64,000 nucleotides of DNA from Oceanobacillus neutriphilus (GTDB lineage Bacteria > Bacillota > Bacilli > Bacillales > Amphibacillaceae). Shown here piece by piece: positions 1-8,038 of this stretch; position 1 is the first letter of the stretch; every line of letters begins with the position of its first letter. The position numbers and the translations under genes are program-made. The stretch is from assembly GCF_014645515.1 (NCBI RefSeq), contig NZ_BMLW01000009.1:112432-176431 (forward strand), in the 5' to 3' direction. Below the pieces are notes generated by a model. That model saw nothing but the letters and a program-made list of their open reading frames with translations. It was not told where the DNA came from and did no database searches.

Positions 1-32
1 GGTTGAAAAAAGGAATAAAAGATGGTTTAATT

Positions 33-60
33 TGTATATATTGTTTATAAAGTATATACA
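33..60. promoter_or_regulatory. Inverted repeat upstream of first YfzA-like gene
   Basis: Perfect 8-bp arms TGTATATA (33-40) and TATATACA (53-60), separated by 12 bases, lie just before the first gene. A related element precedes the second YfzA-like gene, and a shorter one precedes the GntR gene. YtrA-type GntR repressors bind such AT-rich dyads, so this is a likely operator for the GntR protein encoded at 538; that assignment is inference. Confidence 0.5.
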
Positions 61-81
61 CAATGATGGGTGAGGTGACCT

Positions 82-378
82 ATGAAAAAAACTTCAAGAT
101 ATAGAGTCTGGGCAGAGTGGCTAAGTACTGCAGGTTTGTTGGCAGGAGTGCAAATATTGCTTGTTATTTTTGACAGGATGGGCTGGAGTCCAAAATTACG
201 CTATGATAGTTCATTCTTGATGCGAATTCGGGATAGTATTATGGAGTCAACATGGTTCATCGATATATTCAATTTTTACACAGCTGATATTTATAATCTT
301 ATTACTTTTCTTAGCGTAGTTATCATCGTGCTGCAAACGATTTTCTTGCTTTGTTCAAGAGTATTCAAAAGTGAATGA
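82..378 (+). CDS. YfzA-like small membrane protein
   Basis: This 98-residue protein has two predicted membrane segments (about residues 12-30 and 73-93). They flank a polar stretch with a conserved FDRMGW...RI.DS...FNFY pattern. The second copy at 2583 has the equivalent FLDGTGW...RI..AKLF..YFHFY pattern, which I recognise as the YfzA-like family of Bacillaceae; its function is unknown. A GGTGAGGTGACC ribosome site precedes the ATG. It lies ahead of the GntR/ABC genes and carries its own dyad, so it probably belongs to the same regulon. A role as accessory subunit or cargo of the ABC exporter is only a guess. Confidence 0.6.
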   Translation: MKKTSRYRVWAEWLSTAGLLAGVQILLVIFDRMGWSPKLRYDSSFLMRIRDSIMESTWFIDIFNFYTADIYNLITFLSVVIIVLQTIFLLCSRVFKSE

Positions 379-496
379 CCCATCATACTTTTCACTCACC
401 CTGCACAATGTATAAAATAGCTCTCTCGAATATTTCTAAATGAAGTGATGCTCATAGAGTTTAGCTTGACGAAATTATCCAATACTTTTTATACTG

Positions 497-515
497 TGTA
501 TAATGTAGATATACA
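497..515. promoter_or_regulatory. Short inverted repeat upstream of GntR gene
   Basis: TGTATA (497-502) and TATACA (510-515) with a 7-base spacer lie about 20 bases before the GntR start. The arms match the ends of the dyads at 33-60 and 2510-2539 but the spacing is shorter. Autoregulation by the GntR protein is the likely use. Confidence 0.4.
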
Positions 516-537
516 ATCAGAAAAATGAGGTATGGAC

Positions 538-909
538 ATGCAAATTATCATATCAAACAGCTCTAAAGAACCAATTTATGAGCAGATTTTGAAGCAAATT
601 CAAACAGCAATCTTATCAGGTGAACTGGCAGAAGGAGATGCTCTGCCATCCATCAGACAGCTGGCAAAGGATTTAAAAATAAGTGTAATTACAACAAAGC
701 GGGCCTATGAAGAGCTGGAAAAAGCGGGATTTATCTATTCCATTGTCGGAAAAGGCTCATTTATAGCGGAGCAGAATTTAGAGGTTATCCGGGAGAAGAA
801 ATTAAGAGTAATTGAAGAACAGCTAAGCGCAGTTATTTCTAATAGTAAAGAAATTGGACTGCCTTATGAAGAGCTGCAGGAATTATTAAAGCTGTTGTAC
901 GAGGAGTGA
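538..909 (+). CDS. GntR-family (YtrA-type) transcriptional regulator
   Basis: This 124-residue regulator has an N-terminal GntR winged helix (about residues 5-75; PIYEQILKQIQTAILSG, then LPSIRQLAKDLKISVITTKRAYEELE). A short helical tail follows instead of a large effector domain, which is characteristic of the YtrA subfamily. I start at 538 rather than 532 because GAGG at 527-530 is 7 bases from 538 but only 1 from 532. The gene is followed at once by an ABC ATPase and permease. That order (GntR, ATPase, permease, ATPase, permease) matches the pmtR-pmtABCD layout of staphylococci. It is probably the repressor of this exporter cluster. Confidence 0.85.
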   Translation: MQIIISNSSKEPIYEQILKQIQTAILSGELAEGDALPSIRQLAKDLKISVITTKRAYEELEKAGFIYSIVGKGSFIAEQNLEVIREKKLRVIEEQLSAVISNSKEIGLPYEELQELLKLLYEE

Positions 910-914
910 TGGGG

Positions 915-1784
915 ATGGAAAATGTGATAGAGCTCCATGATGTATCTAAATCGCTGAAAGCATTCACAATACATAATATGGATCTACAAATAAAACAAGG
1001 CTATGTAACAGGTTTTATTGGAGCAAATGGAGCCGGCAAGTCGACGACAATGAAGCTTATTATGAATCTGTTGCAGCCGGATAATGGTGAGATAAATGTA
1101 TTTGGTCTGGATTATGCCAGTCATGAAAAAGAAATAAAGAATCGTATCGGCTTTGTTTATGACAGCAATATATTTTATGAGTCCTTAAATCTCAAGGATA
1201 TCAGCAGGATTATTGCACCGGCATATACGCATTGGGATCAACAGCAATTTAAAGCGTATGTGAACCAGTTTGATTTGCCTTTAAATAAGCCAATGAAGAA
1301 ATTCTCAAAAGGAATGCAGATGAAAGCATCGATTGCGATGGCTCTCTCTCATGATGCGGAGTTAATTGTTATGGACGAGCCGACTGCGGGGTTAGATCCG
1401 ACATCTCGCAGGGAACTTTTAGACATTTTCCAGGAGGTGATGGTAGACGGGAAAAGAACGATACTCTTCTCAACACACATCACAAGTGATCTTGACCGGA
1501 TAGCAGATTTTATTGTTCTGATTGATGAAGGGGAGATACTCATCGATAAACCTGTTTATGAGCTGCAGGAGCAGTATGCGGTAGTGAAAGGAAGCAACGA
1601 GTTGCTTGATGCAGATACGGAAGTATATTTTATAAAAATAGAACGTTCTCCAAACGGTTTTCAGGCTTTGACAAAAGAAGCGGCAAAGGTAAGAGGAGTG
1701 TTCGGAAAGCATGTTGTGATTGAAGAAGCATCTTTAGAGGAAATCATGTTTTATATGAAAGGAGCACGAAATTTATATGGCTAA
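915..1784 (+). CDS. ABC transporter ATP-binding protein (Pmt/YtrB-like)
   Basis: Cytoplasmic ABC ATPase of 289 residues. Walker A is GANGAGKST, the signature is FSKGMQMKASIAMAL (a variant of LSGGQ), Walker B plus D-loop is VMDEPTAGLDP, and the H-loop is FSTHITSD. A C-terminal extension of about 70 residues resembles those of peptide and antimicrobial exporters. Starts at 906, 909 and 915 are possible; 915 has the best spacing to GAGGAG at 901-906. The gene is translationally close to the GntR gene and overlaps the following permease by 8 bases, so the pair should form one exporter. It is a close paralogue of the ATPase at 2956, pointing to tandem duplication. Pmt-like export of small amphipathic peptides is inferred from layout only. 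Confidence 0.88.
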   Translation: MENVIELHDVSKSLKAFTIHNMDLQIKQGYVTGFIGANGAGKSTTMKLIMNLLQPDNGEINVFGLDYASHEKEIKNRIGFVYDSNIFYESLNLKDISRIIAPAYTHWDQQQFKAYVNQFDLPLNKPMKKFSKGMQMKASIAMALSHDAELIVMDEPTAGLDPTSRRELLDIFQEVMVDGKRTILFSTHITSDLDRIADFIVLIDEGEILIDKPVYELQEQYAVVKGSNELLDADTEVYFIKIERSPNGFQALTKEAAKVRGVFGKHVVIEEASLEEIMFYMKGARNLYG

Positions 1785-2388
1785 TTTAATCAGAAGAGAC
1801 TTAATTATACAGAAATATCAGTTGTATTTATTCATTCCGTTTATTCTTTTCTTTATTTTTGCAGGCTCACACATGTCAGCTTTTTTTATTTTTGTATTTG
1901 CTGGTTTTTTCATTCCGATAAACGCCTATTCATATGATGAGAAGGTAGAAACAAATATTTTGTTAAATTCTTTGCCTTATACACGTACGCAAATTATTGC
2001 TTCCAGGTATATTGGTGCTATTTTTTATATGGCTGTATCTATTGTCATCACAACAGCACTTTTTTATGTATTTAATCGTCCTTTCACATGGGCTGATATA
2101 GCCATTGGAGCAGGAATAACACTTACCCTTTTCTCATTTAGTTTTCCTCTGTTTTATCTATTGAAACCGGGTAATATTGGGACAGCAGTTACGATAGGAT
2201 TTATTTTGTTTGTTGTGTTAAGTGGTCCGACAGTTATGTTTTTTGAAGAATACTTAACACCTGTTGTTGATTTTCTTATGAATGTATCCTCTTTTGCGAT
2301 TTACTTAAGCGGTGCGGGTATTATCACGGCATTATATGCAATTTCCTGGATAATTAGCCAAATTATTTATCAACGGAAAACTTTTTAA
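1777..2388 (+). CDS. ABC-2 type permease, small (ABC2_membrane_5-like)
   Basis: A 203-residue membrane protein with about six hydrophobic segments. It starts with the typical MANLIRRDLIIQK amphipathic entry and has the conserved NILLNSLPYTRTQIIASRY loop after the second segment. Length and pattern match the small ABC-2 permeases that include PmtB/PmtD. It overlaps the upstream ATPase by 8 bases. Two homologous permeases follow at 3818 and 4475 and share the motif and the C-terminal ISQ.IYQRK.F ending. Confidence 0.85.
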   Translation: MANLIRRDLIIQKYQLYLFIPFILFFIFAGSHMSAFFIFVFAGFFIPINAYSYDEKVETNILLNSLPYTRTQIIASRYIGAIFYMAVSIVITTALFYVFNRPFTWADIAIGAGITLTLFSFSFPLFYLLKPGNIGTAVTIGFILFVVLSGPTVMFFEEYLTPVVDFLMNVSSFAIYLSGAGIITALYAISWIISQIIYQRKTF

Positions 2389-2420
2389 AGTTCACAGAAA
2401 TCATTGAATAGGCACTGATT

Positions 2421-2457
2421 AGAGATCTTAAGCATAGAGCTGAGGTCTCTTTTTTTT
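2421..2457 (+). terminator. Rho-independent terminator after first exporter unit
   Basis: AGAGATCT (2421-2428) pairs with AGGTCTCT (2443-2450), with one G-T pair, and is followed by a run of eight T. It separates the first ATPase/permease unit from the second YfzA/ATPase/permease unit. Confidence 0.75.
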
Positions 2458-2509
2458 GTGAAAAAATTATTTTAATAGTTGAAAAGGGTATAAAAAGATG
2501 ATTTAATAA

Positions 2510-2539
2510 TGTATATAGTGTTAATATAGTATATATACA
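2510..2539. promoter_or_regulatory. Inverted repeat upstream of second YfzA-like gene
   Basis: Arms TGTATATA (2510-2517) and TATATACA (2532-2539) have a 14-base spacer. The surrounding sequence back to a GTTGAAAA box at 2478 resembles positions 2-60 closely, so the promoter/operator was duplicated together with the genes. It is probably bound by the GntR repressor encoded at 538, since the second unit has no regulator gene of its own. Confidence 0.5.
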
Positions 2540-2582
2540 ATATTTGTTTAACGATATAAAAGCGATATAAAGGGGAAATCGA

Positions 2583-2873
2583 ATGGCAGAGAAGACAGAA
2601 AAGCCAAAGAAAACAGGGAAACAAACAATAATAACGATAGGAGGTTGTATCCTCGCTCAAATTATTTTTATGTTTTTGGATGGAACGGGTTGGGAGCCAA
2701 GAGTTCGTGATACGGATTTAATTAATCGAATCCTAAATGCAAAGTTATTTACGGAGTATTTTCATTTTTATAGTTATCCATTTTTTAATTTTGCTACTTT
2801 TTTATGTCTGATTTCAGTGTTTTTATGTGTATTTGCGGATATCTGGAGTCTTGTTTTTAAGAAAAATAAGTAA
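2583..2873 (+). CDS. YfzA-like small membrane protein, second copy
   Basis: A 96-residue protein with a lysine-rich N-terminus, two hydrophobic segments (about 17-35 and 68-90) and the YfzA-like core FLDGTGWEPRVRD...FTEYFHFY. It is clearly homologous to the 98-residue protein at 82. AAAGGGG lies 7 bases before the ATG. Each copy stands at the head of an ABC unit, which suggests a functional tie to the exporter. The biochemical role of the family is unknown to me. Confidence 0.62.
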   Translation: MAEKTEKPKKTGKQTIITIGGCILAQIIFMFLDGTGWEPRVRDTDLINRILNAKLFTEYFHFYSYPFFNFATFLCLISVFLCVFADIWSLVFKKNK

Positions 2874-2955
2874 AGAGGCCATCACGAAAGCAGAACTTCA
2901 TGGGTAGGAACGAAATAGAACTGATTATTATAATTTTAATGAAGGAGTGAAAAAT

Positions 2956-3825
2956 ATGAACAATATAGTAGAATTTAAAGGAGTAACCAAGCACTTAAAA
3001 GATTTTTCAATAAAAGATATTAATTTGCAAATTAAACAAGGCTATGTAACTGGATTTATTGGGGCGAATGGAGCAGGAAAGTCTACAACAATGAAGCTGA
3101 TGATGAATTTATTAAAGGCTGATGAGGGAGACATAAATGTATTTGGAATGGATTATGCCAGTAACGAGAAAGAAATTAAGGAGCGGATGGGGTTTGTCTA
3201 CGATAGCAATGTGTTTTATGAAAGTTTAAATTTAAAGGATATACGACGGATTGTTGCACCTGCATATAAAAATTGGGATGACAAGCAATTTTACGATTAT
3301 ATTAAGAAGTTTGAATTGCCTTTAAATAAAGGGATTAAAACCTTTTCCAAAGGGATGCAGATGAAAGCTTCGCTGGCAATAGCTTTATCGCATGAGGCAG
3401 AGTTTATTATGATGGATGAGCCGACGGCAGGATTGGATCCCGTTTTCCGGAGAGAGCTTTTGGACATACTGCAGGAGATCATGAAGGATGGCAGAAGAAC
3501 ATTATTTTTTTCTACACATATCACCAGTGATTTAGAGCGAATCGCCGATTATATTACGTTTATTCAAAAAGGAAAAATTCTCTTTACCGATTCCATGGAA
3601 GATGTGCAGGATCGTTATGCTTTAGTCAAAGGAAATATGGATGTAATCAATCGGGATATCGAAAAAATGTTTATTAAGATAGAGCGCTCCTCCTATGGAT
3701 TCACAGCTTTAACAAATGATGTAGCTGGAATAAAGGCGGTACTTGGAAATCGTGTTTCTATGGAACCTGCTACTTTAGAAGATATTATGTTCTATGCAAA
3801 AGGAGCTGAGAGGCAATATGTTTAA
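2956..3825 (+). CDS. ABC transporter ATP-binding protein (Pmt/YtrB-like), second copy
   Basis: A 289-residue ATPase that aligns with the one at 915 along its whole length. Walker A is GANGAGKST, the signature FSKGMQMKASLAIAL, Walker B MMDEPTAGLDP and the H-loop FSTHITSD. The GAAGGAG at 2941-2947 favours ATG 2956 over the GTG at 2947. It overlaps the next permease by 8 bases, as the first copy does. This second unit carries two permeases (3818 and 4475) in place of one. The two ATPases could pair with different permeases in one complex, as proposed for PmtA/PmtC. Confidence 0.88.
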   Translation: MNNIVEFKGVTKHLKDFSIKDINLQIKQGYVTGFIGANGAGKSTTMKLMMNLLKADEGDINVFGMDYASNEKEIKERMGFVYDSNVFYESLNLKDIRRIVAPAYKNWDDKQFYDYIKKFELPLNKGIKTFSKGMQMKASLAIALSHEAEFIMMDEPTAGLDPVFRRELLDILQEIMKDGRRTLFFSTHITSDLERIADYITFIQKGKILFTDSMEDVQDRYALVKGNMDVINRDIEKMFIKIERSSYGFTALTNDVAGIKAVLGNRVSMEPATLEDIMFYAKGAERQYV

Positions 3826-4429
3826 TTTGATAAAAAAAGATTTTTTTATACAGAAAACGCAAATAGGCTTACTTGTTCCCATTATTATGATTTTTGCAAT
3901 TTTCATTGAAAATATACATCCAGCGTTTATTTTTCTGATAGCTAGTGTTTTTATCCCTCTCAATGCATATATATTTGATCAACAATCTAAATCAAATATT
4001 CTTCTTAACTCTTTGCCGTATACAAGAAAAGAAATTGTTGCTGCAAGATATATTGGCGCAATTGTATATATGATTCTATCCATTGCCCTGGCAGGAGTTA
4101 TCCTATATGTATTTCAATTTGACTATACCATGAGTGATGTGGCAATTGCTGCTGGATTATTCTGTCTCATTGCAGCCTTTGCTTTTCCATTATTTTATTT
4201 CTTAAAAGCCGAGTATATTTTTATAGCTGCTTTTATTGGATTTATTGTTTCAACCATTATTTTGCCGCCAGTTTTTCGATTTTTAGCAGCACATCTTACA
4301 ACTATTACAGATTTTATTACAAGCCTATCAATCGCTACGCTTTATCTTAGCGGTGCAGCTATAGCGATTGGTTTATACCTCATATCCTGGGTAGTCAGTC
4401 AATTAATTTACCAGCGTAAAGTATTTTGA
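3818..4429 (+). CDS. ABC-2 type permease, small
   Basis: A 203-residue protein with about six membrane segments, the NILLNSLPYTRKEIVAARY loop and the C-terminal VSQLIYQRKVF ending shared with its neighbours. GAGAGG upstream fits ATG 3818. A start 24 bases earlier would lie deep inside the ATPase gene and lacks a ribosome site. It probably forms the membrane part of the exporter with the ATPase at 2956. Confidence 0.85.
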   Translation: MFNLIKKDFFIQKTQIGLLVPIIMIFAIFIENIHPAFIFLIASVFIPLNAYIFDQQSKSNILLNSLPYTRKEIVAARYIGAIVYMILSIALAGVILYVFQFDYTMSDVAIAAGLFCLIAAFAFPLFYFLKAEYIFIAAFIGFIVSTIILPPVFRFLAAHLTTITDFITSLSIATLYLSGAAIAIGLYLISWVVSQLIYQRKVF

Positions 4430-4474
4430 AATGGTGTGCAATATCAATCAACTTGAAAGAAGGAAGACACGAAT

Positions 4475-5086
4475 ATGTTTAACTTGATAAAAAAGGATTT
4501 AATTATACAAAAAGGAGAGCTGCTTGTATCTGTAGCTATAATTGTTTTATATGCCATCTTTGCCAGGCAGCTCAGTCCATTTTTTATTTTTTTGGTGGCT
4601 AGTATTTTTTTGCCGCTCAATGCTTATATAAACGAAGAAAAGACAAAAATAAATATATTATGGAACTCGCTTCCATACACAAGAAGAGAAATTGTTGCTG
4701 CAAAATATGTAGGAGCAGCGCTATTTATGGTTTTATCAATAGGAGTAGCTGGAATCATTCTGTATATCTTTAATTATAGCTATACCATAAGGGATATGGC
4801 TATTGGAGCGGGATTGTTCTTCATTTTTGCCGCTTTCACTTTTCCGTTATTTTATATACTAAAGCCTGGATATATAGGAACAGCAATTATGATTGGATTT
4901 CTCGTCTTTTCATTTGTTTTATCCTCAATTGTGCCCTTTTTGACCGAAAATCTTACAGTAATCATTCATTTTCTTACAAGCTTGTCGTCATTAACACTTT
5001 ATCTCAGTGGTGCAATTATTGCCATCAGTTTATATCTCCTATCCTGGACAATCAGTCAATTTGTTTATCAGCGTAAAGTATTTTAA
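4475..5086 (+). CDS. ABC-2 type permease, small, third copy
   Basis: A 203-residue paralogue of the permease at 3818, with the same MFNLIKKDL start, an NILWNSLPYTRREIVAAKY loop and an ISQFVYQRKVF ending. GAAGGAAG precedes the ATG. It lies 45 bases after the previous permease with no terminator between, so co-transcription is likely. The two adjacent copies suggest a heterodimeric membrane domain. Confidence 0.85.
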   Translation: MFNLIKKDLIIQKGELLVSVAIIVLYAIFARQLSPFFIFLVASIFLPLNAYINEEKTKINILWNSLPYTRREIVAAKYVGAALFMVLSIGVAGIILYIFNYSYTIRDMAIGAGLFFIFAAFTFPLFYILKPGYIGTAIMIGFLVFSFVLSSIVPFLTENLTVIIHFLTSLSSLTLYLSGAIIAISLYLLSWTISQFVYQRKVF

Positions 5087-5128
5087 TGTTACCAGTTAAA
5101 AATAGGAGATAGAAAAGGAGAGGAAAAC

Positions 5129-5773
5129 ATGCTTTTACTTGGTCCCAAAACTAACCAGGCATATGGACGTGCTTCCTCCGCATTGCCCTATAGTTTAAGC
5201 GGTGCTTTGCTGGCAGAACTTATGCTGGAAGGGCAGGTAGAGTTTCATCATTCTAAATTGGAAGTTGTTCATTCAGAAGTAGAAGACCCGCTTTTGAAAG
5301 AAACACTAAAAATCATGCAACTAAAAAAGAACAAAACACCAAAGTACTGGGTGTCTGCTTTAAAACGTTCACACAAGAATCTTCCAAACAAAATTGCTGG
5401 GAAATTAGACCGGGCTGGTGTAGGTAACATGGAAGAAAAGCGGATTCTAGGTATGTTTCCTTCTTATACGTACACCTTTAATCAAGCAGATTTTATCAGG
5501 ACGATGAGAGAAAGCTTTCGGACGGTTTTAGAAAAAAGTAAAAAACAAGATCTCTTAGAAAAAGAAGAAGAGCGAATCGTTGTATTGATGTCACTTGTCT
5601 ATATCAGCAATTTACTTCGCATCGTATTACCGGAACGGAAAGAAGCTAAACGGGCAGAAAAACAAATCAAGGAGATGAGTAAGAATCTACCTGTTTCCAA
5701 AGCTGTCAAAGCAACACTTGATTCGACTAATGCAGCTATTTTTGCAGCGTCTTCCTCTGCTTCAAGGTCTTAG
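5129..5773 (+). CDS. GOLPH3/VPS74 (GPP34) family protein
   Basis: A soluble 214-residue protein. The N-terminal SLSGALLAELMLEGQVEF segment, the DPLLKETLKIM...WV..LKR segment and the later LDRAGVGNMEEKRILGMFPSYTY segment fit the GPP34 fold, whose eukaryotic members bind phosphatidylinositol 4-phosphate at the Golgi. Bacterial members are mostly known from actinobacteria and their role is unclear. There is no signal peptide or membrane segment, so peripheral membrane association is the expectation. AAAGGAGAGG gives a strong ribosome site. It follows the exporter permease by 42 bases without a terminator, so it is probably the last gene of that operon. Confidence 0.72.
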   Translation: MLLLGPKTNQAYGRASSALPYSLSGALLAELMLEGQVEFHHSKLEVVHSEVEDPLLKETLKIMQLKKNKTPKYWVSALKRSHKNLPNKIAGKLDRAGVGNMEEKRILGMFPSYTYTFNQADFIRTMRESFRTVLEKSKKQDLLEKEEERIVVLMSLVYISNLLRIVLPERKEAKRAEKQIKEMSKNLPVSKAVKATLDSTNAAIFAASSSASRS

Positions 5774-5794
5774 AAATTAGCTGATATAAAAAAT

Positions 5795-5825
5795 GCAGGC
5801 TCAAGCTCATAGCTTGGCCTGCTTT
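5795..5825. terminator. Hairpin between convergent genes
   Basis: GCAGGC (5795-5800) pairs with GCCTGC (5817-5822), with an inner AAGCT/AGCTT stem. It ends in a weak T tract on the plus strand and an A tract on the other side, so it can serve both convergent genes. Confidence 0.65.
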
Positions 5826-5834
5826 CATTAAAAA

Positions 5835-6488
5835 TTAATCATCTACTTCCACATGCAGCTGTTCTCCAGATTCTGCATCAATATAAACATCTACTTCCTG
5901 AGACCCCATATCTTCAAAATTAATTTCATATATTGGGCTGCCATTTTCAAATTCTAATGACCATCCTCTTGCAGTAATACCATCTGCTTCGGGAGCTTTT
6001 GAAGCTGTCGATAATGCTTCCTCTGCTGTGATGTAATCATCGAGTGCCAACTCTTCATAACGGTCATCTGCATCCTGCTGCTCCTGCTCCTCAGCTATAA
6101 TTTCGCCGGACTGATTGATTTCAGCGGAGTATTCCATTGAATCATCGAAACCATCGATATCGTAGACAAGCTCTCCTCTTTCTTCATCTAATTGAATAGA
6201 AGAGACACGTGCATCAGCAAATTTTTCCTGGAATGCGCTGAGGGCATCCTCTACGCTTAAGGATACGCTTGTAAGATCTAAGTCATCATTACTATCGGCT
6301 GCACCGTTATTATCATTGGTATCTGTGTTGTTTGTATTTTTGTCTTCTGTATTTGTATCGTCAGCTTTTTCATTTGTATCTGAATTATTCGTTGCATTAT
6401 TATCTGTATTACTGTCATCGCTTGTCCCGCAGGCTGCTAAAGTAATGGAAAGAAGCAGTGTCAGACATAGAAGTAAAGTTTTTTTCAT
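5835..6488 (-). CDS. PepSY-domain lipoprotein
   Basis: A 217-residue exported lipoprotein with a positively charged start, hydrophobic stretch and lipobox LAAC with the acylated Cys at residue 20. A low-complexity Asn/Asp/Thr linker (about 22-72) follows. The rest contains two PepSY-like repeats (about 76-135 and 150-215; SVEDALSAFQEKF and TAEEALSTASKA openings, then beta-rich acidic stretches). PepSY domains are thought to inhibit or chaperone secreted peptidases. The protein would sit on the outer face of the membrane. It is a single gene with its own terminator region. Confidence 0.85.
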   Translation of the reverse strand: MKKTLLLCLTLLLSITLAACGTSDDSNTDNNATNNSDTNEKADDTNTEDKNTNNTDTNDNNGAADSNDDLDLTSVSLSVEDALSAFQEKFADARVSSIQLDEERGELVYDIDGFDDSMEYSAEINQSGEIIAEEQEQQDADDRYEELALDDYITAEEALSTASKAPEADGITARGWSLEFENGSPIYEINFEDMGSQEVDVYIDAESGEQLHVEVDD

Positions 6489-6636
6489 GATTGTTCTTCC
6501 TTTCCAATCTCTGTTTAAGAGAGTTATTTAAACTCATAATACCCAATAAATAAAGAATCAAACCCTCGAAAATAAGTGATTATATTCTCAACTTAACTTT
6601 ATTAATTAATTTGTTCGGGGATAAATATTTTATACA

Positions 6637-6672
6637 TAAAAAAACACCCATTTCTTTTCAGAATATGGGTGT
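6637..6672 (-). terminator. Terminator of the PadR operon
   Basis: ACACCCAT (6644-6651) pairs with ATGGGTGT (6665-6672). Read on the minus strand, the stem is followed by a run of seven T, as expected for the end of the membrane-protein gene at 6710. Confidence 0.8.
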
Positions 6673-6709
6673 GAAAAACAGATGATAATTTAGTATGGAA
6701 GCATGGATA

Positions 6710-7606
6710 CTATTTTGTTGCTGAATTGCGTTTATGCTTTGATATCATACGGTACTCAATTAAGAGTTCTCCTACAATGGCAAACAGGAAGACAGGAAGG
6801 GCGTAAAGGATATTAGTCAATATCCAGATAAGAAGAAAGACCCCTATCGCTCCAATCCATAAAGCTCCAGAAAGCATTCCGCGTTTTGTTACTTCTTCTG
6901 TATCTTTATAATAGCCAGCGTAGGCTTCGTGATATCGTTCATGCTCTTGCATTAGCCATGGTTTGAACCGCTTCTTTTCGGTAAGCATTAAGAAGGCAAT
7001 AACCAGAACGCCTGGTAATACAAAAGGAACCAGCACTCCCAGGATAGCAGCTGGATCACTGTTTTCCATAAAATAGTGTGAACTGGAGATGGAAATTCCG
7101 AATAAAATGACGCCGACAGCAAGCGCATAAATAAGTGCCCTTTTCCAGTTCATCGGATATTTGGCAGTTGTTTCTGTTGTTAAACCTAAATAGGTTAATG
7201 CTGCTCCTGCAGGTACAACAAATGGCAGGAAGGAGGAAATAGCAATGAATAAATTATTTTCAGCAGAAAAATAAGTGATTAGACTTGTAATAATTCCAAA
7301 CAATAAAATTCCAGCAGCAAGTGTATATCCAATGGCATATCCTGCAGAAAGCTTAGGCTTTGGGTCCACATACATTTTTCCGATAATTTCCTTTCTTTTT
7401 TCTCTGCTTAAATCATCGGCAATGGCTGTAATGTCACCTAATTCTGAGACAGCCTCTGCAAATGCCTTATCAGATGATTTTCCTGCTTTTTCTAAATCCT
7501 GCACGCGATCTTTTAAATTTATTATGATTTCTTCTTTGAAGTCCTCCAGTTCAGCTGTTGACTCATACCCGTGAAATAAATCATCGACATATTTTTTTAT
7601 CATCAT
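6710..7606 (-). CDS. Permease-prefix (HAAS-type) domain membrane protein
   Basis: A 298-residue protein. The N-terminal cytoplasmic helical domain (about 1-75; YVDDLFHGYESTAELEDFKEE, then A.SELGDI..IADDLS) is typical of the HAAS/permease-prefix domains paired with PadR regulators. About six to eight membrane segments follow (roughly 88-110, 120-140, 155-175, 187-207, 245-285). It starts one base after the PadR stop codon, so the two are translationally coupled. The PadR-HAAS pairing suggests a stress-responsive regulatory module; the membrane part has no assigned activity. Confidence 0.75.
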   Translation of the reverse strand: MMIKKYVDDLFHGYESTAELEDFKEEIIINLKDRVQDLEKAGKSSDKAFAEAVSELGDITAIADDLSREKRKEIIGKMYVDPKPKLSAGYAIGYTLAAGILLFGIITSLITYFSAENNLFIAISSFLPFVVPAGAALTYLGLTTETTAKYPMNWKRALIYALAVGVILFGISISSSHYFMENSDPAAILGVLVPFVLPGVLVIAFLMLTEKKRFKPWLMQEHERYHEAYAGYYKDTEEVTKRGMLSGALWIGAIGVFLLIWILTNILYALPVFLFAIVGELLIEYRMISKHKRNSATK

Positions 7607-7607
7607 A

Positions 7608-7952
7608 TTAGTCGTCTTCCTCCTTCAATAATCGATTCAAAATTCGCTGAGTAAATTCCCAATCGGCGATATTCTGTTTGTATTGTACGCGGCCTTTATC
7701 AGTAATCCGGTAATATTTTCTCCGGCCGCCCTGACTTTCATCTCCCCAATAGGCGACGATACATGCTTCTTTTTCCAATCGTTTATAGCTGGAATAAAGC
7801 GTAGCTTCCTTTAATTGGTATAGCCCGTCTGTTCGGTCCATGATGGATTTGTATATTTGGTATCCATAGGCATCGTTTTTTAATAGTATTCCCAACACAA
7901 TTGTGTCTGTATGACCACGTAATAAATCCGCTGAAATTCTTCCTTCCAACAA
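7608..7952 (-). CDS. PadR-family transcriptional regulator
   Basis: A 114-residue winged-helix regulator: LLRGHTDTIVLGILLKNDAYGYQIY, then LKEATLYSSYKRLEKEACI, then a GGRRKYYRITDKG wing. The start codon is TTG, with GGAGGGG 5 bases upstream. Two copies of a TACTATGAC dyad lie 50-105 bases upstream, so autorepression is expected. It is co-transcribed with the membrane protein at 6710. Confidence 0.9.
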   Translation of the reverse strand: MLEGRISADLLRGHTDTIVLGILLKNDAYGYQIYKSIMDRTDGLYQLKEATLYSSYKRLEKEACIVAYWGDESQGGRRKYYRITDKGRVQYKQNIADWEFTQRILNRLLKEEDD

Positions 7953-8000
7953 AACCCCTCCTTGCCTTGCAATGCTTCTTCTTATCTATAACAAATAAAA

Positions 8001-8019
8001 TACTATGACAGACAAAGTA
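8001..8019. promoter_or_regulatory. PadR operator, imperfect copy
   Basis: TACTATGAC (8001-8009), one base, then GACAAAGTA (8011-8019). This is a degenerate form of the perfect dyad 38 bases away and lies nearer the PadR start. It probably overlaps the promoter of the minus-strand operon. Confidence 0.55.
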
Positions 8020-8038
8020 ATTATTTCTATAAGTATAT

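Noticed and set aside
2472..2660. 62-codon minus-strand frame over the second operator
   Set aside because: Overlaps the promoter dyad and the start of the YfzA-like gene; no ribosome site.
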